Source of the DNA: CAVSUR01 sp963846005
Lineage (GTDB): Bacteria; Actinomycetota; Actinomycetes; Streptosporangiales; Streptosporangiaceae
Direction: 5' to 3'
DNA length: 64,000 nucleotides
NCBI GenBank assembly: GCA_963846005.1
Contig: CAWJUH010000002.1
Location: 434,001 to 498,000, forward strand
The notes beneath the pieces were generated by a model. It worked only from the letters and a program-made list of their open reading frames with translations. It was not told the DNA's origin and did no database searches. Positions 9,279 to 17,974 of the stretch are shown here, one piece after another (position 1 is the first letter of the stretch; each line of letters begins with the position of its first letter). The translations under genes were made by a program, and so were the position numbers.

Positions 9279-9280
<2 letters not shown>
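9234..9280. terminator. Bidirectional hairpin overlapping two stop codons
   Basis: GATCTCGGTAACTTTTC (9234-9250) pairs with GAAAGGTTACCGAGATC (9264-9280): 16 of 17 positions are complementary, with a 13-nt loop. The left arm starts inside the phosphatase TGA (9233-9235) and the right arm ends inside the TetR stop (9279-9281), so one element closes both convergent genes. Confidence 0.7.
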
Positions 9281-10226
<946 letters not shown>

Positions 10227-10239
10227 CGCGGCCTCCGTC

Positions 10240-10268
10240 GTGAACTATTTTCATGAACCATAGTTCAC
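10240..10268. promoter_or_regulatory. TetR operator palindrome
   Basis: GTGAACTAT (10240-10248) and ATAGTTCAC (10260-10268) are perfect 9-bp inverted arms around an 11-nt spacer, 13 bp upstream of the TetR start at 10226. A second, inner symmetry (TGAAC/GTTCA) is present. Size and position match an autoregulatory TetR operator. Confidence 0.65.
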
Positions 10269-10390
10269 AAGAAGCACCACCGCCAGCCCGCCAGCCGCGC
10301 GTGACTCCCCGGGCCTGCGGCACGGCCGGCCGCTTTGCCGGTGAGCCCGCCTCCTGCCCGGCCCGCCGCCGGGGATGCGGGGCCGCGGCC

Positions 10391-10978
10391 TCAGCCCAGC
10401 GCGGCGTCCAGCAAGGTCTCGGCGGCCGAGCGCGCGGCCACGGCGATGCCAGGATCCCGGTCCATCCGGACCGAGAGCCCGGTGCCGTCGTAGAGCAGGT
10501 GCAGCTGGCGGCCGAGGTCGGCGGGGTCGGCGGCCCCGGCCTGCGCGGCCAGGCCGGTGAAAAGGGCCCGCACGTCGCTCCGGTAAGCGGCGGCCTCGGT
10601 GTCGATGAGGCCGCCGGCTGGTGCCTCGGTGGAGGCGGCGACGAAAGCGCAGCCGTTGAAGCCCGGCCGGGTGAACGTCGCGGCCTGGGAGTCGAAGACG
10701 GCCAGGATCTTCTCCCGCGGGGTGGGCGCCGCGGCTGCCGCCTCGGTCAGCCGGCGCAGCGTCCGCTCGTGCCGGGACCGCAGGTAGGCCTGCACCAGTG
10801 CTTCCTTGCTGGCAAAGCAGTTGTACAGCGACGCCTTGGCCACCCCGGCCTGCTCGATGATCCGGTCGATGCCGACGGTCTGCACGCCCTCGGCGTAGAA
10901 AAGCTCGTTCGCGGCGGCCAGGATCCGCTCCCGGGCCGGGCGGCGCGGGCCGGCCGTCGCGGCTGCCGGAGTGCTCAT
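10391..10978 (-). CDS. TetR/AcrR family transcriptional regulator
   Basis: 195 residues with an N-terminal HTH at about 18-62 (ILAAANELFYAEGVQTVGID, then AGVAKASLYNCFASKEALV) and an alpha-helical ligand-binding C-terminal domain. Length is normal for the family. It lies 60 nt downstream of, and in the same direction as, the MFS exporter gene, so exporter and repressor probably form one operon. Two palindromes of the AGACnnGTCT type upstream of the MFS start are the likely operators, giving derepression of the exporter by its substrate. Confidence 0.88.
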   Translation of the reverse strand: MSTPAAATAGPRRPARERILAAANELFYAEGVQTVGIDRIIEQAGVAKASLYNCFASKEALVQAYLRSRHERTLRRLTEAAAAAPTPREKILAVFDSQAATFTRPGFNGCAFVAASTEAPAGGLIDTEAAAYRSDVRALFTGLAAQAGAADPADLGRQLHLLYDGTGLSVRMDRDPGIAVAARSAAETLLDAALG

Positions 10979-11037
10979 GTGCGGTCTCCTTCCCGATCAG
11001 ACGACCACGAGGCCGGGCCGGCCCGGGCTGGCCGGCC

Positions 11038-12417
11038 TCACCGCGCCGCCCCGTCGGCACCGGCCGGGCAGCACCGCTCATGAATGTGACACTCAGCAGG
11101 TTCCATGACCGTGGATGTCACATCCAGCAGCCTGACCCGCGGGCTCGCAGGGGAGGTGACGGCGTGCCGCGCGGCGGGCCGGCGGGCGCGCAGCCGGGCC
11201 AGGTTGGCCGCGGCGATCAGGGCCAGCGCGATGATGACCAGGCCGTACTGGTAGGTGGTGGCGGTGAGGTCGCCCCAGTGGACCACGGCCAGGCCGGCCG
11301 CCACGGCCGGCACGCCGAGCCCGAGGTAGGACACGATGTACAGCACGGAGAGCACTCCGGACCGCTGCTCCGGCGGGGCCAGCGGGGCGACCAGCCGGAT
11401 CCCGCCGGCGAAGCCGGCGCCGAAGCCCACCCCGGCCAGCGCCGTGGCCGCGAAGAACCCGGCCGGGGACTTGGTCAGCACGGCCAGCAGCGTGGCGGCG
11501 ACGCCGGCCGCCAGCGCGAGGGTGCCGGCCAGCATGGCCCGTGCGGCCGGCGCCGCGCGCAGCACATAGGTGGTGATCGCGCCCATCCCCGCCAGTATGC
11601 CGAGGCCGAGCCCGGCGCCGATGACCGAGCGGGAGCCGGTCAGCTCGCTGACCAGGGACGGCCCGAGCGACCCGTAGAAGCCCGCCAGCGCCCACACGGC
11701 GAACAGCACCGGCGCCGCGGCCATTAGCGGCGCGCGAGTCGGCGCGGGCAGCGCGACCTGCGGGATCAGCGACCGCCAGGCGCCGGGCGCCCGCGGGCTG
11801 GTCTCCGGCAGCAAGATCACGGCCACCGCCTGCACGGCCAGGACCCCAGTCAGCGCCAGGTAGACCAGGTGAGTCGGGGCCGGGAGCCACTGCACGGCGA
11901 CTGCCGAGGCCAGCGCGCCGCCGCCGGTGCCGATGCCCGGAGCGGTGGCGTTGGCCGCCGCGCCGCGCCGTGCGTCGATGTCGAGCATGGCGGCGCCGAC
12001 CGCGCCGATGGCGGCGCCGGTGGCCAGCCCCTGGATGACGCGGGCCGCGATCAGCGCCGCGACGCTGTGCGCGCTGGCGAAGACCAGCATGGCGGCCATC
12101 TGGCCGGCGATGCCCGCCAGCAGGGCTGGCCGCCGCCCCAGGTGGTCGGACAGCCGCCCGGCGGTCAGCAGGGTGGCCAGCAGGGCGATCGCGTAAATAC
12201 CGAACACCACCGTGGTGGTGAGGGCCGAGAACCCCCAGTCGGCCTGGTAGGTCGCGTACAGCGGCGTCGGAGCGGCCGAGCCGGCCAGGAACGATACCGT
12301 CACCGAGGCCAGCACCAGCAGCCGCGCCGTGGGGCCGAGCGCGGTGCTCGCGGGCCCGGACCCGCGGCCGGTGAACCTGCGGCCGGTGGCCCGGTAGCCG
12401 GTCGCGCTGTCCGTCAT
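11038..12417 (-). CDS. MFS transporter (drug efflux type)
   Basis: 459 residues from ATG 12417 (AGGGAG 5 nt upstream; GTG 12423 is an alternative). About 12 hydrophobic helices. The loop after helix 2 reads GRLSDHLGRRPALLAGI, the MFS motif A (GxxxDRxGRR type). Membrane-embedded proton-coupled exporter; substrate unknown. The last about 40 residues (VRLLDVTSTVMEP onward) are encoded by a copy of a 31-bp dispersed repeat and look like an appended, non-family tail. It is co-oriented with the TetR gene downstream and has twin operators upstream. Confidence 0.86.
   Translation of the reverse strand: MTDSATGYRATGRRFTGRGSGPASTALGPTARLLVLASVTVSFLAGSAAPTPLYATYQADWGFSALTTTVVFGIYAIALLATLLTAGRLSDHLGRRPALLAGIAGQMAAMLVFASAHSVAALIAARVIQGLATGAAIGAVGAAMLDIDARRGAAANATAPGIGTGGGALASAVAVQWLPAPTHLVYLALTGVLAVQAVAVILLPETSPRAPGAWRSLIPQVALPAPTRAPLMAAAPVLFAVWALAGFYGSLGPSLVSELTGSRSVIGAGLGLGILAGMGAITTYVLRAAPAARAMLAGTLALAAGVAATLLAVLTKSPAGFFAATALAGVGFGAGFAGGIRLVAPLAPPEQRSGVLSVLYIVSYLGLGVPAVAAGLAVVHWGDLTATTYQYGLVIIALALIAAANLARLRARRPAARHAVTSPASPRVRLLDVTSTVMEPAECHIHERCCPAGADGAAR
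11085..11130. repeat. 31-bp-period dispersed repeat (copy 1)
   Basis: TGTGACA at 11085 recurs as TGTCACA at 11116, exactly 31 bp later, with CCATGACCGTGG between. The same 31-bp spacing and the pattern CCAnTGnCCGTGG-TGTnACAT occur at 48.8 kb. This copy lies within the 3' end of the MFS reading frame. Confidence 0.5.
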
Positions 12418-12444
12418 GGTCACTCCCTGAGGCCGATTGCTGAG

Positions 12445-12490
12445 TAGACAAGTCTGTCTAGTAAGCGCACGGTAGAGAGTAGACCGGTCT
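12445..12490. promoter_or_regulatory. Twin TetR-type operators upstream of MFS exporter
   Basis: TAGACAAGTCTGTCTA (12445-12460) has 6-bp arms TAGACA/TGTCTA; AGACCGGTCT (12481-12490) is a perfect 10-bp palindrome. The centres are about 33 bp apart, i.e. about three helical turns, on the same face. They lie 28-73 bp upstream of the MFS start and are likely bound by the TetR protein of the same operon. Confidence 0.6.
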
Positions 12491-12573
12491 GTTCACCACT
12501 GTCAAACTAGCATCGTCAAAACGAGCACTGTCACACGTGCACTGTCCGATGGGGCACGTCAGAAACGCGCCGT

Positions 12574-12723
12574 CAGATGGGCACCTGCCAGATGGGCACC
12601 TGCCAGATGGGCACCTGCCAGATGGGCACCTGCCAGATGGGCACCTGCCAGATGGGCACCTGTCAGATGGGCACCTGTCAGATGGGCAGCCATCCGATGA
12701 GCACCCGTCAGATGAGCACCACC
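12574..12723. repeat. 15-bp tandem repeat (minisatellite)
   Basis: About ten head-to-tail units of CAGATGGGCACCTGC, the first eight nearly identical and the last two degenerate, fill the gap between the MFS operators and the response regulator stop. On the + strand the units could be read as Met-Gly-Thr-Cys-Gln repeats, but that frame runs antisense through the response regulator and has no ribosome site, so I treat it as non-coding. The gap 12491-12573 holds no gene. Confidence 0.88.
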
Positions 12724-12759
12724 GAAGGCAGCGGAACCGGCCCGGACGCTACGGACGGC

Positions 12760-13545
12760 CTACGGGCGCTCCCGGCGGCCGGCCCCGGTGCCGCCGGGTC
12801 CGGCGCCCGGCACGACCAGGCCCGACTCGTAGGCAGCCACCACGGCCTGGGTGCGGTCGCGCAGGCCCAGCTTGGCCAGCATCCGGCTGACGTGCGTCTT
12901 CACCGTCTCCTCGGTGACGAACAGGCGTCCGGCGATCTCGGTGTTGGACAGGCCCTGCGCGACCAGCCGCAGCACCTCCGTCTCGCGCGGCGTCAGCCCG
13001 GCCAGCCCGGCCGCTGCGGCGCCGGGGGAACGCGGCCGCAGCCGGGCGAACTCGCTGATCAGCCGCCGGGTGACGGCCGGCGCGAGCAGCGCCTCCCCGG
13101 CCGAGACCACGCGCACGGCGTCGAACAGCTGCTCGGCGGTGACGTCCTTGAGCAGGAAGCCGCTCGCGCCGGCGCACAGCGCGTCATAGACGTACTCGTC
13201 TAGGTCGAAGGTGGTCAGGATGAGGATGCGCGGTCCGTCTCCGGCCGCCGTCAGCTGCCGGGTGGCCTCGATGCCGTCCATGGCCGGCATGCGCACGTCC
13301 ATGAGCACCACGTCCGGGCGCAATTCCCGGCCCATCCGGACCGCCTCGGCGCCGTCACAGGCCGTGCCCGCGACGGTGAAGTCCGGCTGGGTGTCCAGCA
13401 GCGCGGCGAACCCGGCCCGTACCACCTGGTGGTCGTCGGCGACCACGATCCGCACCGCGGCGCGGCTGCCCGCGGCTCCGCCAGCCGGCCCGCCCGCCAC
13501 GGTGGCGTCCGCGTCTCCGGGCGACGCCGGGTGGCTGTCTGTCAC
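12760..13545 (-). CDS. NarL/FixJ-type response regulator
   Basis: 261 residues. Receiver domain at about 31-150 with acidic pair VVADDHQ, phospho-acceptor Asp in DVVLMDVRMP, and conserved Lys in FLLKDVT; LuxR HTH at about 183-245 (LTPRETEVLRLVAQGLSN, then TVKTHVSRMLAKL). GTG start at 13545 overlaps the histidine kinase stop by one base (TAGTG), so the pair is translationally coupled. It most likely activates the divergent ABC exporter operon when phosphorylated; that target is inferred from position only. Confidence 0.93.
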   Translation of the reverse strand: MTDSHPASPGDADATVAGGPAGGAAGSRAAVRIVVADDHQVVRAGFAALLDTQPDFTVAGTACDGAEAVRMGRELRPDVVLMDVRMPAMDGIEATRQLTAAGDGPRILILTTFDLDEYVYDALCAGASGFLLKDVTAEQLFDAVRVVSAGEALLAPAVTRRLISEFARLRPRSPGAAAAGLAGLTPRETEVLRLVAQGLSNTEIAGRLFVTEETVKTHVSRMLAKLGLRDRTQAVVAAYESGLVVPGAGPGGTGAGRRERP

Positions 13546-15152
13546 TACGTAACCTCCGTCCCCGTGGCCCCTGCTGCTCCCGCCTCCGCGATCTTGGCTC
13601 TTGCTGCCGGGTGTGCCGCGGCGTCCGTTCCTGCTGCGGTTGCCCCGGCCGGCGGCGTTTCCGTCGCCGCGGCCGCTGCTCCCGCGGCCCGGGCCTGCGC
13701 TTCCGCGCCCGGCGCTTCCGCCGCGGCTGCCTCCGTCGTGGCTGCCGGCGTCTCCGTCGCCGCGGCCGCTGCTCCCGCGGCCCGGGCCTGCGCTTCCGCG
13801 CCCGGCGCTTCCGCCGCGGCCGCCGCGCCGGCCGCTTCCGCCGTGTCCGGGCCCGTTTCCGCCTGGGCCGGCAAGCGCGCCTCGATCAGGAAGCCGCCCC
13901 CGGCGGCCGGCCCGGTGCGCAGCTCGCCGCCCACCGCGGCCGCCCGCTCGCGCATCCCGACGAGCCCGTGGCCGCCCGCGGGCTCCGCCGCATCGTCGGC
14001 CGTCCCCGGGCCGTTGTCCCGGATCCGCAGCCGCAGCTCGGCGGCGCCGAAGCCGAGTTCCACGTCAACCGCCGCGCCGCGCGCGTGCCGCCGGGTGTTG
14101 GTCAGCGCCTCCTGCACGATGCGGTAGACGGCCAGTTCGACGCCGGGGTCGAGCGGCGCTGGCTGGCCGCGGACGATGAGCCGGGCGGCCGACCCCGCCG
14201 CCTGCCGGGCCTCGTCCAGCAGCTGGTTGAGTTCGGGCAGGCCGGGCTGCGGCTGCCGCGGGGCCGGCTCGTGCCCGGTGTCCTCGCGCAGCACGCCGAG
14301 CAGCCGCCGCATCTCGGTCAGCGCGGCCCGGGCGGTGTCGCCGATCGCCGACAGCTGCTGCGCCCCGGCCGCCGGCATCCCGGGCGTGGCCAGCCGTGCG
14401 GTCTCGGCCTGCACGGCGATCATGGAGATGTGGTGGGCGACCACGTCGTGCAGCTCGCGGGAGATCCGGGCCCGCTCGCCGCGCGCGGTGTGCTCCAGCA
14501 GCGAGCCGGCGATCACGTGCCGGGCTGCGCTGTGGCCCGCCGCCTCGGCCTGGGCCCGGCGGGCGACCCCGGCCAGCGCCGCGGCCGGGGCCAGCGCGGC
14601 CAGCAGGATCGTCAGCACCCGCGTCTCGCTCGCGCCCGGCCACGCCAGGGCCAGCACCAGGAACGGCGCGGCCAGCGCCACCGCCGCCGCCGGCGGGCCG
14701 GACCGGCCGAGCCGGTAGCTGGCGATGAGCTGGGCCGCCGCGGCCGCGGCCGTCAGGAACCCGAACGGGCCGAGGGACAGCACGCTGGCCGCGGTGACGG
14801 CGACCGCGGCCGCGGCCGGGCGCAGGAAGGCCAGCGGCAGCGTGCCGCACAGGCAGAGCAAGACCAGGGCCATCGCGGCCTGCACGCCCACGCCCGCCGT
14901 CAGGTGCGCCACGACGGGAGGCCCCGGCCCGCCGCCCGCGGCCCGGCTGCTCACCGAGCCGGCCAGCGGGCCCTGGCCCAGCGAGCCGGGATCCAGCACC
15001 AGCCTCGCGGCTAGCTCGGCCAGCCCGAGCAGGGCCAGCGCCGCGGCCGCCGCGGCGACCGGGTGCGCAGCCAGCATGCGCCGCCAGGCGCGGCCGTCTC
15101 CGCCGTGCCCGGTCATCGGGTGCTTGCCTGCTTCGCTGACACTGCTGCTCAT
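13545..15152 (-). CDS. Sensor histidine kinase (HisKA_3 type)
   Basis: About 535 residues from ATG 15152; ATG 15116 is possible and the frame is open to 15257. Several membrane helices at about 28-210, then a dimerisation helix with phospho-His in RISRELHDVVAHHISMIAVQ, and a HATPase_c domain with LRIRDNGPG and GHGLVGMRERA. The C-terminal about 105 residues are Ala-rich and contain a 26-residue unit (AAAAEAPGAEAQARAAGAAA core) duplicated in tandem; this tail is not part of the family. It should autophosphorylate and pass phosphate to the adjacent NarL regulator, sensing an envelope signal. Confidence 0.9.
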   Translation of the reverse strand: MSSSVSEAGKHPMTGHGGDGRAWRRMLAAHPVAAAAAALALLGLAELAARLVLDPGSLGQGPLAGSVSSRAAGGGPGPPVVAHLTAGVGVQAAMALVLLCLCGTLPLAFLRPAAAAVAVTAASVLSLGPFGFLTAAAAAAQLIASYRLGRSGPPAAAVALAAPFLVLALAWPGASETRVLTILLAALAPAAALAGVARRAQAEAAGHSAARHVIAGSLLEHTARGERARISRELHDVVAHHISMIAVQAETARLATPGMPAAGAQQLSAIGDTARAALTEMRRLLGVLREDTGHEPAPRQPQPGLPELNQLLDEARQAAGSAARLIVRGQPAPLDPGVELAVYRIVQEALTNTRRHARGAAVDVELGFGAAELRLRIRDNGPGTADDAAEPAGGHGLVGMRERAAAVGGELRTGPAAGGGFLIEARLPAQAETGPDTAEAAGAAAAAEAPGAEAQARAAGAAAAATETPAATTEAAAAEAPGAEAQARAAGAAAAATETPPAGATAAGTDAAAHPAARAKIAEAGAAGATGTEVT

Positions 15153-15298
15153 TGTGGCCGCTGGCTGGCCCGGCCGCGTCCCCCTGGCCGGCCAACCCGG
15201 GTCCCTCGTGCGAGGTAGGGCGGGCGCCGCCGCGTCCCCCGCGGCAGTGGCGGCCAAGACGGCTCGGCGGCGTGACGACCCGGGGGGCCTGCGCTGCC

Positions 15299-15304
15299 TA
15301 GATT
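15299..15304 (+). promoter_or_regulatory. -10 element TAGATT, leaderless promoter of ABC operon
   Basis: TAGATT lies 7 nt before the ATG at 15312 and fits TAnnnT. No Shine-Dalgarno precedes the start. This would drive the exporter operon 15312-20441. Confidence 0.5.
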
Positions 15305-15311
15305 TTCAGCT

Positions 15312-16292
15312 ATGGACCCCACCATCGAAGTCAGCAACCTGACTAAGCGCTTCGGCTCCCGGCTGGCCCTGGACGGCATGTCGTTCACCGTCCAGCCGGG
15401 GCAGGTCACCGGATTCGTCGGCCCGAACGGAGCCGGCAAGTCCACCACCATGCGGGTCATACTCGGCCTGGACGCCGCCGACTCGGGCCGCGCCCTGGTC
15501 GGCGGCCGCCCGTACGCGAGCCTGCGGCGGCCGCTCAGCCACCTGGGATCGCTGCTGGATGCGGCCGCGCTGCAGCCCAGCCGCACCGCCCGCAATCACC
15601 TGCTCTGGCTGGCCCATTCCCAGGGCCTCCGCTCGGCCCGGGTCGACGCCGTGATCGACCAGGTCGGGCTGGGCTCGGCGGCTCGCCGCAAGGCCGGCGG
15701 CTACTCACTCGGCATGCGGCAGCGCCTCGGCATCGCCGCGGCCATGCTCGGCGACCCGCCAGCGCTGATAATGGACGAGCCGTTCAACGGCATGGACCCC
15801 GAGGGCATCGTCTGGATGCGCGGCTTCCTGCGGGCACTAGCCGCTGAGGGCCGGGCGGTGCTGGTGTCCAGCCACCTGATGAGCGAGCTGCAGGACACCG
15901 CGGACCACCTGGTGGTGGTCGGGCGGGGCAAGATCATCTCCGACACCAGCGTCGCCGACCTGCTGTCGGCGGCCTCCAGCGGGCGGGTCACGCTGCGTAC
16001 CTCCGCCCGTTCGCAGGCCATGACGGTGCTCGCGCACGCGGGCGCCACCGCCGCCGCCATCAGTGCCGACACCCTCACGGTGACCGGGCTGGCCGCCGAG
16101 CGCATCGTGGCGCTGCTCGGTGAGGCCGCGGTGCCGTTCTCGGAGATCTCAGCGCACCGCGCCAGCCTGGAGGAGGCTTACATGGAGCTGACCCGCGACT
16201 CGGTCGAATTCCAGGCTGCCCGGGCAGGCGCGCCGCCGGCCGGGGCCACTGCCGAGGCCGCCCCGGCCAGCACGGACGGGACAGCCCGGTGA
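15312..16292 (+). CDS. ABC transporter ATP-binding protein
   Basis: 326 residues. Walker A GPNGAGKST (about 40), signature YSLGMRQRLGIAAAML (about 133), Walker B LIMDEPFNGMDPEG (about 153), and switch His in VSSHLMSEL. The C-terminal accessory region after about 215 is typical of drug/antibiotic exporters of the ABC-2 type. It energises the membrane partners that follow; its TGA overlaps the next GTG (GTGA), so the subunits are coupled. The divergent two-component system is the probable regulator, as in envelope-stress detox modules. Confidence 0.93.
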   Translation: MDPTIEVSNLTKRFGSRLALDGMSFTVQPGQVTGFVGPNGAGKSTTMRVILGLDAADSGRALVGGRPYASLRRPLSHLGSLLDAAALQPSRTARNHLLWLAHSQGLRSARVDAVIDQVGLGSAARRKAGGYSLGMRQRLGIAAAMLGDPPALIMDEPFNGMDPEGIVWMRGFLRALAAEGRAVLVSSHLMSELQDTADHLVVVGRGKIISDTSVADLLSAASSGRVTLRTSARSQAMTVLAHAGATAAAISADTLTVTGLAAERIVALLGEAAVPFSEISAHRASLEEAYMELTRDSVEFQAARAGAPPAGATAEAAPASTDGTAR

Positions 16293-17911
16293 CGGCCGTC
16301 GCCGCCACCCGGGAGCGGCCCGCGAGCCGGCCGGACCGGGACGGCTTCGGCCTGCTGCTGCACGCCGAGTGGACCAAGTTCCGCACCGTGCGGGGCTGGG
16401 TGATCGGCATGATCGTGGCAGCGGTGCTGATGGTCGCTATGGGCCTGCTCGGCTCGGGCCACAGCGGCGCATGCCAGACGAGCGGCGGCCGGGTCGCCAC
16501 GGGCGCGGCCTGCCTGCCCGCGGTGCCGCTCGGTCCCGGCGGCGAGCCGGTCACCGACGCCTACTACCTTCTCGGCCAGCCGCTGGCGGGCCACGGCAGC
16601 ATCACCGTCCGGCTGACCTCGCTCACCGGCCGGTACCCGGCCGGCGGCGCCGCCCAGGCGAACCCGGGCGGCAATCCGCTGGCCGCGATGACGAAGGGGA
16701 CCCAGCCGTGGTCGAAGGCGGGCGTCATCATCGCCGCCAGCGCCCGGCCGGGTGCTGCCTACGCGGCCATGATGATCACCGGAAGCCACGGCGTGCGGAT
16801 GCAGTACGACTACACCGCCGACATCGCCGGCCTGCCCGGCGCGGTCTCCGCGGCGTCGCCGCGCTGGCTGCGGCTGACCCGTGCCGGCGACGTGATCACC
16901 GGGTACGAGTCGGCCGGCGGAACGCACTGGAGCAAGGTCGGCACGGCCGTGCTGGCCGGCCTTCCGGCCACCGCCCGGGCGGGCATGTTCGTCACCTCGC
17001 CGCAGCACGCGGACATCAGCTCCAGCTTCGGCGGGTCCACGGACAGCATCGGGCCGAGCGTGGCCACCGGCGTGTTCGACCACGTCCGCCTGACCGGGGC
17101 CGCCCCGGCCGCCCGGTGGGCCGGCCAGTTCATCGGCGGGCCGGACAGCCCCGCGCTGGGGGGCTCGACCGGGTTCCGCCAGGCTGGCAGCCAGTACACC
17201 GTGACCGGCTCGGGCGATATCGCCCCGGTCACCAACGGCGAGATCGGATCCGGCCTGCCGACCACGACGATCGCCCAGCACCTGGCGGGCACCTTCGCCG
17301 GGCTGATCGCGATCGGGGTCATCGCGGCCATGTTCATTACCGCCGAGTACCGGCGCGGCCTGGTGCGCACGACCCTGGCCGCCAGCCCGCGGCGCGGCCG
17401 GATGCTCGCCGCCAAGGCAGTGGTGATCGCCGCCGTCACGTTCGCGGCCGGCCTGATCGCCGCCGTCATCGACGTGCTGGCCGGCGTCGCGATCTCCCGC
17501 CGCCAGGGCCAGTACGTGATCCCGGCGGCCTGGCCGACCGAGCTGCGGGTGATCGCCGGGACCGCGGCGCTGCTCGCGGTCGCCGCCGTGCTCGCCCTGG
17601 CCGTCGGCACGATGCTGCGCCGCAGTGCCGCCGCGATCGCGGTAGTCATCGTGGCGATCGTGCTGCCCTACATCCTCGGCGTGGCCGCGGTCCTGCCGCT
17701 GGCCCCGGCGGAGTGGCTGCTGCGGCTCACGCCCGCCGCGGCGTTCGCCATCCAGCAGGCTGTGCCACAGTACGCGCAGGTCAGCGACCTGTACACGCCG
17801 AACGCCGGCTACTTCCCGCTGGCTCCGTGGGCGGGATTCGCGGTCTTGTGCGGCTACACCGCGCTAGCCCTGGCCGGCGCGCTGGTCCTGCTGCGCCGCC
17901 GGGACGCGTGA
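16289..17911 (+). CDS. ABC-2 permease with inserted concanavalin-A-like domain
   Basis: 540 residues, about twice the usual ABC-2 permease. EWTKFRTVRGWVIG leads into TM1 (about 33-54). A large extracytoplasmic insert spans about 55-330; its part at about 135-270 (PWSKAGVIIAASARPG, WLRLTRAGDVITGY, THWSKVGT) resembles DUF1349/concanavalin-A-like beta-sandwich domains that often bind glycans. Five further helices follow, with ITAEYRRGLVRTTLAASPRR, the conserved cytoplasmic loop of this permease family. It is paralogous to the next gene. The insert between TM1 and TM2 would face outside, suggesting ligand capture or sensing. Confidence 0.85.
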   Translation: MTAVAATRERPASRPDRDGFGLLLHAEWTKFRTVRGWVIGMIVAAVLMVAMGLLGSGHSGACQTSGGRVATGAACLPAVPLGPGGEPVTDAYYLLGQPLAGHGSITVRLTSLTGRYPAGGAAQANPGGNPLAAMTKGTQPWSKAGVIIAASARPGAAYAAMMITGSHGVRMQYDYTADIAGLPGAVSAASPRWLRLTRAGDVITGYESAGGTHWSKVGTAVLAGLPATARAGMFVTSPQHADISSSFGGSTDSIGPSVATGVFDHVRLTGAAPAARWAGQFIGGPDSPALGGSTGFRQAGSQYTVTGSGDIAPVTNGEIGSGLPTTTIAQHLAGTFAGLIAIGVIAAMFITAEYRRGLVRTTLAASPRRGRMLAAKAVVIAAVTFAAGLIAAVIDVLAGVAISRRQGQYVIPAAWPTELRVIAGTAALLAVAAVLALAVGTMLRRSAAAIAVVIVAIVLPYILGVAAVLPLAPAEWLLRLTPAAAFAIQQAVPQYAQVSDLYTPNAGYFPLAPWAGFAVLCGYTALALAGALVLLRRRDA

Positions 17912-17974
17912 GCCGCCGTGACGCGTGAGCCGCCTGCCTGCCTCCCGGCCCGATCCGTGTAAGGAGACCTGACG

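Noticed and set aside
12574..12723. CRISPR array
   Set aside because: The units are contiguous 15-bp repeats without unique spacers, and no cas gene is present.
12577..13203. + strand frame with MGTCQ pentapeptide repeats
   Set aside because: No ribosome site, and after the repeats it runs antisense through the response regulator gene. The repeats are better explained as a non-coding 15-bp minisatellite.
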